NCBI RefSeq assembly: GCF_027887165.1
Contig: NC_077229.1
Coordinates: 344,391,380 to 344,455,379 of the forward strand
Direction: 5' to 3'
Length of the DNA: 64,000 bases
DNA from: Monodelphis domestica
Lineage: Eukaryota; Chordata; Mammalia; Didelphimorphia; Didelphidae
The notes below the pieces were generated by a model that was not told the DNA's origin, searched no databases, and worked only from the letters and a program-made list of their open reading frames with translations. Shown here piece after piece: positions 35,120-46,680 of the stretch; positions within the stretch are counted from its first letter, which is position 1, and every line of letters starts with the position of its first letter. The position numbers were made by a program, and so were the translations under genes.

Positions 35120-38000
35120 TTCTCATTCACCACTCGTTTATTCAGTGTCTTCTCTATACCAGACTTTGGTACTAAGTACAGGGGATACTTAGCAAAGCAA
35201 AAAGATAGTCCCTGCCTTTGAGGAACTCACAATCTAATATGGGAGGCAACATTCAAACACACTCTACTTAGGACAAGTAAGAAATAATAAACAGAGGGAG
35301 AGCAGTAGAATTAAGAAGGGTTGGGAAAGGCTTCCTATAGAAAGTGGTATTTTAGCTGAAACAAAAAGAAGCCTGGGAAGTTAGGAAGCAGAGAGATGAG
35401 GAGGGGGAGCATTTCAGGAATGGGAGGCAGAGAGTAAAAATACCCAGAGCCAAGATGGAATGTCTTTTTTGAGGAATAGCAGCAAGGAAGTAAGTGTCAC
35501 TGGATCAGAGAGTACAGGCAGGGATGGGGAAGAAGTATGGAGACATAAAGTATAAGAAGAATCCAAAGGTAGTAGAAGTGAACTATGTTATAAAAAAAAC
35601 TTTGAATGCCAAACCAGATTTTTTTCTTTGGTCTTGGAAGTGATAGGAATCCATTAAAATTTATTAAATGGAGGAAGAGCGTGACCTGGTCAGACCTGTG
35701 TTTTAGGAAAATCACTTTAGTGGGAAAATGGAAGCTGCATTGAATTGGGTAGAGATCTGATTCAGACACAGTCACCAGTCAATATTAAAATAATCCTGCA
35801 ATGAGGTAATGAGACTTTCTATTAAAGTAATGACAGTGGTAGACAAGAGAGGAAAGCATATTCAAGAGATGTTGCGAAGGAGAAATCTATAGGCATATGG
35901 ATATGGGAGGGGCAGGGAAAGGGATAGTGACAAGTTGATAATGATTGATACTTTCCTCTACAATAATAGAGAAGTCTGGAAGGCAAAGGTGGTTTTGGAG
36001 AAAAGACGGTGAGTTTTGCTTTGAACATATTGGTTTTAAGCTTCTTCATTCAGGACATGCAATTTAAAATCACAAAAGGCATTTGGAGATGCAAGACTAG
36101 AGGTCAGCACAGAGGTTAGGATTTAAGAAGTGTATTAATGGGGAAATTGAGAGTCTTTCCCTCTTATACAGAAGTAGATTTGAAGATCATTATTATACAG
36201 ATGATCATTTAATCCATGGAAGCTGATAAGATCACCAAGTACTAAAGAGAAAAGAGAAGAGAGAAAAAGGAGAGAAAAGAGAAGAGAGAATTCCTGACAA
36301 CCTACAGTTAGTGGGTGTGACCTGAATGAAGAGTCAGCAAAAGAGGCTAAGAGCCAAATATGTAGGAGGAGAACCAGGAAACAGTAGTGTTTCAGACGAC
36401 TTAGAGAGAAGAGTGTATCAAGGAGTAAAAGGATGGTCGACAGTTTCAGATGCTGTAAAGAGGTCAAGAAGCAGGAGCATTGAGAAAAGGCCACTGGATT
36501 TGGTCATTAGGAACTCATTGGTAACTTTGGAGGGAAAGTTTTGGTTGAATGGTAAAGCTGGAAACCAGAGTATAGAGAACTAAGAAGAGACAGAGAGGAG
36601 AGGAAATGGAAGTACCTATTAGAGATGGCCTTTTCAAGAAGTTTAGCTACAAAAGACAGAAAAAGCTATGAGATAATGATTTGGGGGATGAAAGAATAAA
36701 ATAGGTTTTGAAAAAAAAAGAAGACATATATACATGTTTGTAGGCGGTAGGGAAGCAGTCAGTGGACAGTTTGAATTTGAATGAAAGTGGGGTTGGCAGA
36801 AAGAGAATCTGCTGGAAGAGATCAAATAGAAATGGAGTGCTTCTGTAGGTTGGCCTTGGCAAGGAGAAGATCACCTCTTCATGTGAGACAAGGATGAAAG
36901 AGGAGAAAATAACTAAGGGTATAACAGTGATGTGACATGAGGAGGGGGTAGAATATGGAGCTCTAAATAAATGGTCTCAATTTTTCTTAGTAAAATATGA
37001 GGCAAGATCTTCAGCTGAGAGGACAGGTGTTGGAAGAGCCACTGGAAATTTGAGGAGGGATGAAAAGGAAGAGTCTATATGGTGAGTGAGATAGTAAGTT
37101 AATTACAAAAGTGGAAAAGGATGGCCTAGCATCAGTGAAGATTCAGTTGAATTTATGGAACATAAATTTGGAGGGTATTCAGTCAAAATGATTACATGAT
37201 CTACTTCACCTTTTTTCCAAAGTTTATGTGTTGAAGTTAAAAGTAGCAGATGATGGAGGTCAAAAAATCAAAAGGTGAGGCTTGTTAGGACACAAATTAT
37301 AATTTGATAAGGACGCCAAGGACTCAAAACAAGGGGAGAGAGTAAAGTTGAAAGTATTCACCAAGAAATCAATAAAGAAAAAGGAAGACAGCATGACTAA
37401 TGCAAAGAGGTGAAGACATGGGAGAAGAAAGAGGGGTTAAGGGACTGGAGGTCACAACATGGATGATATTCAATGTTATTCAATGGCAGAGAGAGAAAGA
37501 GAAAATAGATTACAATCATAAAAGGAAATTTCAGAGTTGAGGACATGGAGCCAATGTATGGGTAAGTGAAGATAAAATCAAGAGCATGACTATTTTCATG
37601 TGTGTGTGGCTGAGGCACTGTGGAGGAGTAAGTCATGGGAAATGAGTAGGTTGAGGAACTGGAAGGGTGGAATGTTGAGAAAAGATCAATAAGTATATCT
37701 CCTTACATAAGGGAAGAAATTACAAAGGAGAGGAAGATTGAAAGCTAGGAATAGTGAATTGTTTAAGGAGGAAAGGCAAGTGTTCTGGAGGACTATAGAT
37801 AATAGTTATCAGGATTTTGATTGGGTGATAGATGTGAATTGTGGTAGGATGAAGACTTGGAGAAGGAATAGAGGAGCAAGTCATATTCCAACTGCCCCCT
37901 CCTTAACTCATTTAAAAGTCAAGAGGAATGAGTGAAAAAAGTAGTGCTAGAAAAAGTGGCCATTGGGTCTGTGTCATAAGGAGGGAGCTAGGTCTTAGGG
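35120..38000 (-). repeat. L2 (CR1-like) LINE, antisense, copy A
   Basis: A minus-strand frame at 36135-36494 shows 'SHPLTVGCQEFSLLF', then LGDLISFHGLNDHLYNND, the degenerate counterpart of the L2 reverse-transcriptase order GVPQGSVLGP...LGDLISSHG..HLYADD. The frame at 35822-36049 matches the later 'MSKTELLIFPPKPS'-type segment. The LINE runs 3' to 5' from about 35.12 to 38.0 kb and continues after the half-L1 to about 40.62 kb. Confidence 0.85.
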
Positions 38001-38014
38001 AAAGGCAAAACATA

Positions 38015-40400
38015 GACTTCCGGGGCTAAGATGACCACAGAGTAGAAGCAAGGGCCTTTTTCTCCTCATTACCAACCCATATAAAGTGCTTCAAAAGAAC
38101 AAAAATCAAAATCAGATGAGTGAAGGGGCTGCACTGTAGGGCGCAGCCTTGAAGGTAGACAGGGTTTTGGCATTTCCACACTATAAGGGATTAAAATTAC
38201 ACCTACCAAAGCACAAGCTGATCACCCCTCTCTCCCACTCCACCTAAAATATCAGAATCAGAGCAAGCATGGGGAGATTACTAGGTTCTGAGGGAAGGGC
38301 TGATTGAGGTCACCATAAACTTAGCTCTGAGGGCAGTGAGACTTGGAATGTGGAACTTGGGTGCAGAGGTAGGACAGAGAGGGGCTGTCCACCATAGATG
38401 TGGTGGACACTGGAAAAATAATCTCAGGACAAAAACCACTCTGTAGCTCTGTCTGCTCTCCTCACTCACACTTCTTGTTGGGAAGGGGAGAAAAAACTAA
38501 CACAGCAGTGGCCACCAACACCCAAAAACACAATCTACAACTACCAAAAAAAAAAGAAGAAGAAAAAGCCTCTTATCCTGGATAACTTATTTGGAGAAAA
38601 AGAGCAAACTACAGAGGCGACAGCAGAGGGAAACAAACAAGCAAACATATCCAAACTTTCAAAAAAATTTGGTCACAAGATCTCAAGGAACTCAAAATGG
38701 AATTCAAGAATCAAGTTAGAAAGATAGAAGAAACTTGGCAAGAAAAGTGGGAAATAGTTCAAAAAGAAAACAACAGTTTAAAAGATAGAATCTCCCACCT
38801 GGAAAAAGAAACACAGAAATCACATGAAGTAATAAATAAACTGGAGACCAGAATTGACCTACTGGAAGCCATGAAAAGCAGAATAGACCAAACCAAAAAG
38901 GAAAATAAAAGAATCATAGCTGAAAACCAGTCTTTTAAGACTAGAATTGGGTAAGTAGAAGTCAATGATCTCACAAGACAGCAAGAATTAATAAAGCAAA
39001 GTCAAAAGAATGACAAAAGAGAAGGAAACATGAAATATTTCATTGAGAAGACACCAGACCTGGAGAACAAATCTAAGAGGCACAATTTGAGAATCATAGA
39101 TCTACCTGAAAACCTAGAAATAAACAGAAACCTTAAAATCATACTACAAGAAATTGTCCAAGAAAACTGTCCTCATATTCTTGAATAAGAGGGCAAAATA
39201 GACATTGAAAGAGTCCATAGATCACCCTCTACATTAAATCCTCAAAAGACAACACCAAGGAATGTAATTGCCAAATTCAAGAGCTTCCAAGCTAAGAAGA
39301 AAGCATTGCAAGAAGCCAGAAAGAGATAATTCAGATATCAAGAAGCACCAATCAAGATTACATGGAATCTGGCAGCCTCCACAATAAAGGATCGCAAGGC
39401 TTAGAATATGATACTCAGAAGGGTAAGAGAATTGAGTCTACAATCAAGGATCACTTACCCATCAAAACTTACTATATACTTCCAAGGGAAAGTATGAACA
39501 TTTAACAAAATAGAGGATTTCCAAGTATTCCTTAAGAAAAGACCAGAAATAAATTGAAAATTTGATATCCAATTCCAAAATTCAAGAGAAACATGAAAAG
39601 GTAAACAAGAAAGGAGAGGAAGAATTCTTCTTTTTAAGGACTTCAGTAAGGTGAAATTGTTTATATTCCTTTGTGGAAAAATAATATTTGTAACTCTCAA
39701 AAACTGCATTCACTATCAGAGTAGATAGAAGAATTATTCAAAGGCAGAAGTTGAGGTACTAAGTAGTTTAAGTTGATATATATTTTAAAGGGGGAGGGAT
39801 AGATGACACCAAGAGAAACTTGAAGGAAGAAGAAAAATAGGATAATTTAGACCACATAAAGAGGTGTGTGGGATGGGGAGGGGAAGAATATTATTATAAG
39901 AAGGAGAAGAAGAGAATGGTAATAGGTAATACTTAAACCTTATTCTCAGTGGAATCAATTCTGAGAGGGAAGAACAGCTAGATTCATTGGGGTATAGAAT
40001 TCTATCTTACCCTACAGGGAATTTGAGAGGGGGAAAACCAAGGGAGCAGAGGGGCAGGGAATATCAAAAGGGAGGGGGGAGGGAATTTAATAGACCTTAA
40101 AGAAAAAGAAAAGGGGAATAAGAAGGAGGGGGGTGGGAAGGAAAGTAAAATAAAGGTGTGTGACAGAGGGTTTGCACACAAGGAAGAGTGACAGGCTGAA
40201 GAGTTGATGGATCTGCTCACCTCAACAAGGGAGGGGTCCCAGGAGGTTTGGAATGTTGAGAAGGCAGAAGATTCTGGCTGGGATTTTAGTTGGGAGAGAG
40301 AGAAGGGGTGGGAGAGTGGAGGGAAAGAACATGAATATAGTAACCATGGAAAAATATTCTAATTTAATTAATTAAATAAATAAACTTAATTAAAAAAAAG
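38015..40400 (+). mobile_element. Half-L1 (HAL1-type) retrotransposon
   Basis: About 2.4 kb, bordered by target repeats 'aaaggcaaaacata' (38001-38014) and 'aaagacaaaacata' (40401-40414). It starts GACTTCCGGGGCTAAGATG, an L1-type 5' end. A coiled-coil ORF1 begins at 38697 (MEFKNQVRKIEETWQEKWE) and stops at 38954; further ORF1 blocks follow in broken frames, such as LRIIDLPENLEI, IDIERVHRSPS and NVIAKFKSFQAKKKALQEAR. No ORF2 follows; instead a G-rich 3' segment ends in 'attaaaaaaaag'. An L1 with ORF1 but no ORF2 is the definition of HAL1 elements, which depend on L1 enzymes. Several stops show it is inactive. Confidence 0.9.
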
Positions 40401-40414
40401 AAAGACAAAACATA

Positions 40415-40620
40415 AAAGGAGTGGGAAAAGAAAAAATTAAGATGAGAGTAGGCTTATTACGTATGGAACAAGCATTCAGAGGGCAGAGTTGAAGGGACAG
40501 GTACCATTTGGTTGGGTCTTTGGGATGGGTGTATTGAGAGGAATGGCAAAAAATAACTGGGTAGTTGGGGAGGTAGGGAATGGAATTTGAATGATTCCCT
40601 AGATAGGTTCAGATTCATTG
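40415..40620 (-). repeat. Continuation of the antisense L2
   Basis: 'aaaggagtgggaaaagaaaa' to '...cattcagagggcagagttga' continues the 5' part of the L2 that ends at 38000. The uninterrupted version of the junction is seen at 63940-64000. Confidence 0.7.
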
Positions 40621-40794
40621 ATATATGGAAGACATGAACTCACAAGTGTTTGTTCATAAATAAGTGAAAATTTTGGAGATATTTTCAAAGACCATACTTT
40701 CATTATGTCCTATGGATGAATATTCATCTTCCATTAAAAAACTGAGATTTTCCAATGTCACATGTTAAGCCCAGTGGAATTGTGCATCAGATAT

Positions 40795-40890
40795 CATGGG
40801 TTTGCAGGGAGGGGAGGGAAAGAACATTAATCTTGTAACCATAGAAAAATATTCTAAACCATCTAATTAAATACAATTTTCAGAAAAAAC
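40795..40890 (+). repeat. L1/HAL1 3' tail fragment
   Basis: 'agggaaagaacattaatctt' with 'gtaaccatagaaaaatattc' matches the end of the half-L1 at about 40320-40365. A second, severely 5'-truncated insertion, with no clear target repeat. Confidence 0.75.
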
Positions 40891-41089
40891 CTGAGATTTT
40901 CATGAACAATATGTTTTTATGCTTTAAAATTATTACTTCTGGTGTTTAACCTATATTTCCATATTGATATCCATTACTGTAATCATAAAGGAAGTAATTG
41001 TTCCTAGTGTTTTCCAGAACTAAAAAGGAAACTGATGCCAAGAAAACATTTGATGTATGTGGGGAAAGGAACAGTAATAATTTCTTTAC

Positions 41090-41229
41090 CTTCTCTAAAC
41101 CATCAGGGTCAGTAGGCAGCAGCATAAACTTACTTAGATTTAGAGATTCATCTTCCCCTGAGATTTCTTAGTGTATCCCATATTGAAGAAATCTGTCTGT
41201 TGCATCATCTGCTCAAGCCTGCTTGTGTC
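41090..41229 (-). pseudogene. Gene A penultimate coding exon, with deletion
   Basis: A long pyrimidine tract ends in TTTTTTTTTGTAG, and the exon starts GACACAAGCAGGCTTGAG (DTSRLEQMMQQTDFF, the counterpart of 'SIQMMRQ' in clade B serpins). It ends GATGGTTTAGAGAAG before the donor GTAAAG (LSKFMLLPTDPDGLEK in another frame). The two ends are in different frames: the part corresponding to 'VLEIPYKGKDL' is missing and the exon is 140 nt instead of about 156. Both splice sites remain. This disruption alone should end the protein before the reactive loop. Confidence 0.9.
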
Positions 41230-41239
41230 CTACAAAAAA

Positions 41240-42035
41240 AAAAGTCTAAACATGGCATAATTATCTAATAAGCATTTATTTCTCTCAGACTTTAGCCTTT
41301 TAAAAATTCAATAATATAATAATGTCAATATATTTTCAAATGAACTAATATTCCTAGTAAGCTTTCCAATTTTGGTCATGGCTGAACTCAATGATATATT
41401 AGTCAACTTCAGTGTGGGCCATCTGAATAAGATGTTTTCTGTTAGATTAACAATCCAGGAAGAGCTTTTTAATCCATTCTCGTCAGGTTCATAAACATGA
41501 CTAATAAGACAGAGGATATAAAGTATACCCTTCTATCTTTTAAAAGGTTAAAAACAAATTAACTGTAGCTACGAAAATGTGGCAAAATGAATTTGGACCC
41601 TCAAAATTGTGGCAAGTTGTTATTTCTGCCTTCCCACAAATTTAGCCCTACAGAATCTTTACAAGTAGTGTGGAGAAAATGTCTGGAAACTAAATTTTAT
41701 CTGATTAATTTCAGCATATTATAATTTAGTCTTCTTTACCCTTTAAATTCTTTCTGTTTTACCACAAATCATCATCATTATCATCTGGGGTTTTTGGTTG
41801 GTTTAACATATGTGAATAAGTGACCCCTGAGTGCCCTTTCAACTCTGAGATTCTGTGATTCTATGTCTGTGCTGATACAGATTTAAAAGTGAAACAAATT
41901 ATTTTTTATTTTTCTTTTTAACTTTTTCTTAAAGTGTATCCCTTGCTGGGTTAAGGAAGCAGTATGGTATATGAATTGTGCAGGGAATACTATCATCTCT
42001 GGTATAAAGGCTTGCCAAGTCCATCTTTGGTGTCT
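41240..42035. other. Intron of gene A
   Basis: No exon or full repeat recognised. The short 'ttcaactctgagattctgtg' near 41840 is a MIR-like end. Confidence 0.5.
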
Positions 42036-42039
42036 TAAC

Positions 42040-42485
42040 CTTTCACCTAACTCCTGTGGCTCCAAGATGCTATAGCATATGCAGTGACCACAGATAGGTA
42101 GAACCATCTTGGAAGATGGAGTAGACCAGATGAAGGGTAACCGATAGTCCTCCAACATATAAGTAATTTAGAGGAATGTCTACCCCAAAGGTCTGAAGAC
42201 TTCTTCTGGTGGAATGGGAAGATGAGCACAATTTCTCCCAATAGCCGTGAAAGTGGCTAGAAACAGGATCTGTGGAATACCTAGAGCTTGGTCAGATATC
42301 AAAGATCACAAAGTCATCTACTGCATTCTAGGCCCTTGCCAGTCATTCCAACTTTTGTCTCATCACTATGCCTGGAAGAGAATGTGAGGCTGACTATTCT
42401 TTGCCTCCCTTAAATCAACTTCATAAACAAGTCAAGACATCACCCTATGCTGTATCTGGTCCTCTTCAAAACAAAGGATGAACAA
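42040..42485 (+). repeat. Marsupial dispersed repeat, probably RTE-tailed
   Basis: Second member of the family at 4320-4825: 'gtggctccaagatgctat', 'gatgaagggtaaccgatag', 'gaatgtctaccccaaag', 'gcttggtcagatatcaaag' and 'tggtcctcttcaaaacaaag'. Inserted in an intron of gene A. Confidence 0.6.
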
Positions 42486-42593
42486 AAGGAGAGGATATTA
42501 TATATTTGGAAATAGAGGTGATATAAAAATAAAAGTAGCAATAAAAGTAAGATTAACAAAAGAAGCTTAGCCAAAAATAAGCCTTCTTAGTAC

Positions 42594-42736
42594 CTTCTTT
42601 GTCCAGAAATTGGTTTCTTTAGTATTTTCTCTCTTAAATTCCCATGCCCAGTTTCCTTTTAAACAAATGGTATTCACAAACACCAGGATGGTAGATACAT
42701 CAATAATTCCTGCAGGAAATAGTTTCCCAATTTTTC
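42594..42736 (-). pseudogene. Gene A 143-nt coding exon, open
   Basis: Acceptor 'tttatttgcttaaag', donor AAGAAG|GTACTA. The translation begins (G)KIGKLFPAGII and ends ENTKETNFWTKK, with LVFVNTICLKGNWAWEF in the middle, aligning with the clade B segment 'LVLVNAIYFKGQWEKKF' that forms part of sheet A and its neighbours. 143 nt is the family's size for this exon, and the first codon is completed by the G that ends the previous exon. No stop or shift in this exon. Two usual residues are changed (NA to NT, YF to CL). Confidence 0.93.
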
Positions 42737-42759
42737 CTTTAAGCAAATAAAGAGACAAA

Positions 42760-45400
42760 AGAACAGAGTTTATATTTAGTATTTTTTTAATTTACAAAAA
42801 TTATGCTAAGAATTTTGCCAGCAAAATTGCAATATGTTTTAGCAATGGCAATCCATTACTGGTGAATGGTTCTCCCAATGGCAGCAAAATAGTGAACAAA
42901 TTTTAAATAGTAAAGATGGGGAAAAGAAAAATATTTGTCTACAATCTCTGACCACTGAAATTTCAGAACCCCCCTTTTAGAAGTGTAATACAGTTAAACA
43001 ATATCAACAAGGAGTACCAAAGGCCACATCTATTTAATTCAACTTAACCAAAATGTATTCCATACAATTAATATTTGTTCATTTAGGAAGCTGGGGACAG
43101 GTGTCAGAATTATTTAGAGGCTTCATATAGTTGTGATACCACAATGGGATGTGAATTGGAGGGAACTAATGCTATGAAGAAATGGTATCCAGTCTGAACC
43201 CATTATTTCCAGAGAAAGGTGCTATGGCGGAAAGTGTAGCCCACAGGGTTGGAGGGAACTGTTTGTACTTTTGTTCTTGCTATAGCTTAGAAGAAAATAT
43301 CCCTTTGTAAAAGTTAAATGGAAATGCAATGCTAGATATTGGGGGGGAAACAGTGGAAGGAACACTCAGAATGGGAGTTAAAACTGATAGTATTATAGGA
43401 GAGACACAGCAACAACTCAATGTATTGCTAGAACTCTGATGGCGACATAAAACTCACCTTGCCCTGACCAAGTGAGACCAGAGAGTACTCAGAAATTGCC
43501 TTCATCAACAACAGATCCCTGGCTTATCTGATATGCCAAAGTGGTCGCAAGTAGAGTAAAACAACCCAAAGAGAGGGAGATCCTGGAGTTTAGTCTTGAA
43601 ATCACATCCTTTGAATTATACTGCTGAGTGGTTACCAAGCCCAGTCTATATATTCATCTTAATATTCATCTGCTTTGTTGATATCCATAAATTTCCCTTA
43701 AGATTATTTGAATCTTTATCTTCTGACAAAATATAAACTTGAAGATTTGCAATCCTATCCAGACCTAGGAATTTTGGTACCTGGAACAAATTTCTACCTG
43801 TGTCACTAATTCTCCCCAGATATTCTTGTATGAATCAAGGAGCACCACTTGAGCATAGTCCCCAGGCCAAGATGCTTTTTTAAGGCTGTGCCTGGTGTAA
43901 TGATTGTATGTTCACCATACGCTTGATGTTATTACAGTGAAGTCCAAAAGGGAGTTTATTTGTGAAAGGTAACAGAGAGTAGCGAGTTAGGAGCCTTGGT
44001 GAGTAAACTCCTACTCTCCTTCACCTCTCTTAGGTGAAGTTGTCAAGAGCTGTCGCATAGGTAATAGGGGATCCCCTGCTGTGAATGAGTGATGGGAAGC
44101 TGAAGGAAGATCTCCCCTATCAGGTGTACCAGGGGGTATCCCCAGATTATCTGGCATGAAGAGGACCCAAAGACAAACCTCCCTGGAGTCCTTGATTCAG
44201 CAGGGGAGGAGTCTTGGTTGCTCTCTGATGAGGTTGCTTTATAGTCTCAGCCAGTTACCTTCCCCAAACTCCAAGAATATAGTACTATCAAGAAATCTGA
44301 TGGCTATGTAAAAGGTTTAATGAACTACAGTTATGAAGCAGGGAGGGGTCCCTGATTTGTTCTCCTAAACACAGTCTATCACTCCAGCCAGCTTGAGTTT
44401 CTCTGTCCCATCCCACTAATTCTCCCAAACTATTTATAATATAACAGGGCTAAGGAATGGCAGAATAGGTGCAAAGAGGGCTAAGGGAGAGAGCCAGGCT
44501 CTCTTTGATAGTGAGACCACAACTCTCTCACTCTGAAGAATCTGACCCTCTATTCAGATGGTCCTAGAGGTATCAGATTGTTAATATGTCCTGGCAGAAG
44601 CAACTTCTGGACAATGTACAGACGAATCTCTTTTATGGCTCTTGGTAAGGTCCCCAGCAAGGAAATTGCTTCCTGCTTGTTTGAGGTCTCAGCTCAAAAA
44701 GCCCAGAATTCTCCACAGATCTTTGCCAAGTCTCCTTTTCTCTCCCAGAATCCGCGACTTCCAACTGTCATTGCTGTCACTCAACTCTTCTTGCAAAATT
44801 CCATATTTTCTCTCTTGCAACCCATCCTTACACTGGGCGAGGAGAACAGTCAATACCTTCTTAGAAAAGAGACATGAATAACTCCGATTTCCCTTCTAAG
44901 TGAAGTTGCTAATCTGTGCCCAGAAGTAGAATCATCAGCCCAGAGACAGAGGCAAAAGTTCATGAAATCCCAGGAAGGTAGGTGAGTTCTCCAATTCAAG
45001 AGTTATCGGAAGTGAAATGTTCCATAGAAGAATATGAAAATAATTATAATTTATTTTAACTAACTGACACTTACTTTTTTTGCCGAAAGTGGGCTAAATC
45101 AATGGCCAATTCTTCTGAGTATATAATTGAGTTGTAGATAATGTTTAGAGTTAGAAAGGACCTGAGAGGTTGCCTTTTTGAACCTCTTTATTTCCAGATT
45201 AGGAAATTAAAGCCCCCAAAAGGTCAAGTGATTTATCTGAAATAATTCATGCAAAATAAAGGAACTATTAGAACTACAAGAACCTAGTCTTCCTAAAAAT
45301 TCCTTGTTTGTTACTTTTTCTACTAGATTATTGACTAGAAGATTTAAGGCATACCTAGATATTATCCTTCAGGAATATTAGGAAAACTAATGCTTCTTTG
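42760..45400. other. Intron of gene A with an unassigned block
   Basis: No exon found. The block at about 43895-44950 differs in character from the surroundings and has an inverse AATAAA in 'gggagtttatttgtgaaagg', reminiscent of LTRs, but I could not define ends or a partner, so I do not call it. The overlapping plus-strand frames at 44578-44881 have no recognised domain. A partial inverted MIR-like core lies at about 45140-45300. Confidence 0.4.
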
Positions 45401-45410
45401 CCTTCCTTAC

Positions 45411-45528
45411 CATTTGTTTGATGTTCAACCCAAGAGTTAATCTTCTCTCGACACTCTTCAGGAGTGTGTAAAAATTCCATTGATTTCAGGCTTCCTTGAT
45501 ATAGTTTATCTACACAATCTAAGAATGA
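45411..45528 (-). pseudogene. Gene A 118-nt coding exon, open
   Basis: Acceptor 'tattgctctaaag', donor AAATG|GTAAGG. The translation starts SFLDCVDKLYQGSLKSMEF and ends CREKINSWVEHQTN, with a G carried to the next exon, matching 'EYLDAIKKFYQTSVESVDF ... KINSWVESQTN' of human SERPINB3 in length and position. 118 nt and phase 1 are canonical for this clade B exon. It has no ATG, so it is easily missed by frame-based annotation. No damage is visible. Confidence 0.94.
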
Positions 45529-45679
45529 CTTTAGAGCAATAGAGAAATATAAATTAATACATCTGCAGATTGGCTAGATGCAGGGAATTAAAGTAAGATA
45601 TTATAGGGGAAGTGCCTAATCTAAAGCACTAATGAAACTAGACTCATCTATGTCAGCTATCCTAAAATGTGGCTCCAGT

Positions 45680-45800
45680 GTTCATAGATGTAGGACTGGT
45701 AGGTACCCTCTAGATTTTATGGTTCAGATCTATCATTTTATAGTTGAGGAAATTGGAGCACAGAAAAGTTAAGTGATTTCTTCAGGTCAGGGCAGATCAG
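45680..45800 (-). repeat. MIR-like CORE-SINE, partial
   Basis: 'catttt atagttgaggaaat'-type core with 'agttaagtgatttcttcagg' in inverted orientation; the head is missing. Confidence 0.55.
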
Positions 45801-46322
45801 GGAGGAATTCTCTTTTAATTCAAGTAGAAACACTGAAAAGATTTATCATACTAGGAAGACACCACATGATGTGTTTTTAAGTATATTTAGAAAATGTCCA
45901 AACCCTGACCTGCATACAAATTAAGTCAGATCATTCCTTGCAAATTCAAAAAATCCCCACTCCAACCCCACATATCTTTACTGTTTTGTTGGTTGAAATC
46001 TCTGCCTTTGATCTCTGATAACTCAGTATCTTTTTTTTCCCCATACCTAATGTCTATTGCCACTGGAGGGTTTCATATCTTTGACATTTCAAATGTAGCA
46101 CAACAAACTCTGGCCTTGGAGGGAACACTAAAGAAAGAGACTTCTTCCCTTAGGATCTTTCTCTGAGTCTGCTAAAGGGTCTGGGATCCTGATAATTGCC
46201 TTATCTGATGCAATCTTATCTGGAAAATAGGTATGTTTGGGAAACCAATGGATATTGGTATTCTCATTTGATTTAATTTGGAAAACCAGTTTAGGTGACA
46301 CAGTCACACAGGGACTGCCCTA

Positions 46323-46415
46323 TCTATTGCTATTTTGTGGTTTGCCTCTGGTGATGTGCTGAAACTCTCTCCAACACCTGGTCTTCGTTTTTTCATCTTC
46401 ATTAAAGTAAAATAC
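46323..46415 (-). pseudogene. Gene A possible exon 3, uncertain right limit
   Basis: An acceptor 'caaatctcttcag' is followed by VFYFNEDEKTKT, resembling the clade B exon 3 start 'VLHFDQVTEN', and continues as WREFQH, which resembles 'HQFQK', up to a stop at 46320-46322. A GT donor in the same stretch (exon 46378-46415, 38 nt) is also possible. Either way the exon is shorter than usual, and I found no partner for the next exon. Phase 0 at the left agrees with the end of exon 2. Confidence 0.5.
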
Positions 46416-46499
46416 CTGAAGAGATTTGAAACATTATTATGGGGGCCAGAGGAGGGGGGGAAGCATATACTTCTCCATTGTCCACATGTATATGGTTAG

Positions 46500-46680
46500 T
46501 TTACAAGTCATAGATTTTGAGCTGGAAGGGGCCAATGAAATCATTGAGTTCAGCCCTCTCATTTTACTGATGAGAACCTGACACAGAAATGAAGTGACTT
46601 ATCCAAGGACACACAAGTAGGAAAAACAAAAAACAAAAGAGCTAAAATGAATCCAGGTCTCCAAATCTAGAACTACAAAT
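46500..46680 (-). repeat. MIR-like CORE-SINE
   Basis: 'attttgagctggaaggggcc', 'cagccctctcattttactga' and 'cttatccaaggacacacaag' in inverted core order, inside an intron of gene A. Confidence 0.75.

Larger units (their letters stand above)
34045..38000. repeat. Tandem duplication copy A (serpin 3' end plus L2)
   Basis: Aligns throughout with 60642-64000: 'tttaaaagcacaac', 'cactaaagtcaag', the poly(A) signal region, the serpin terminal exon, intron sequence and then a long antisense L2 ending '...ctgtgtcataaggaggg'. The offset is about 26.6 kb. This copy is broken by the half-L1 at 38015. Confidence 0.9.

Noticed and set aside
36135-36494. 119-aa minus-strand hydrophobic frame resembling a membrane protein
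   Set aside because: The order of motifs (PLTVGCQEFSLLF, LGDLISFHGLNDHLY) is decayed L2 reverse transcriptase.
38697-38954. 85-aa coiled-coil frame that could pass for a host structural protein
   Set aside because: It is the start of ORF1 of the half-L1 at 38015-40400; further ORF1 blocks follow and target repeats bound the whole element.
44578-44881. Two overlapping plus-strand frames of 99 and 79 aa
   Set aside because: No recognisable domain, opposite strand to the serpin and within a probable repeat block; most likely chance frames.
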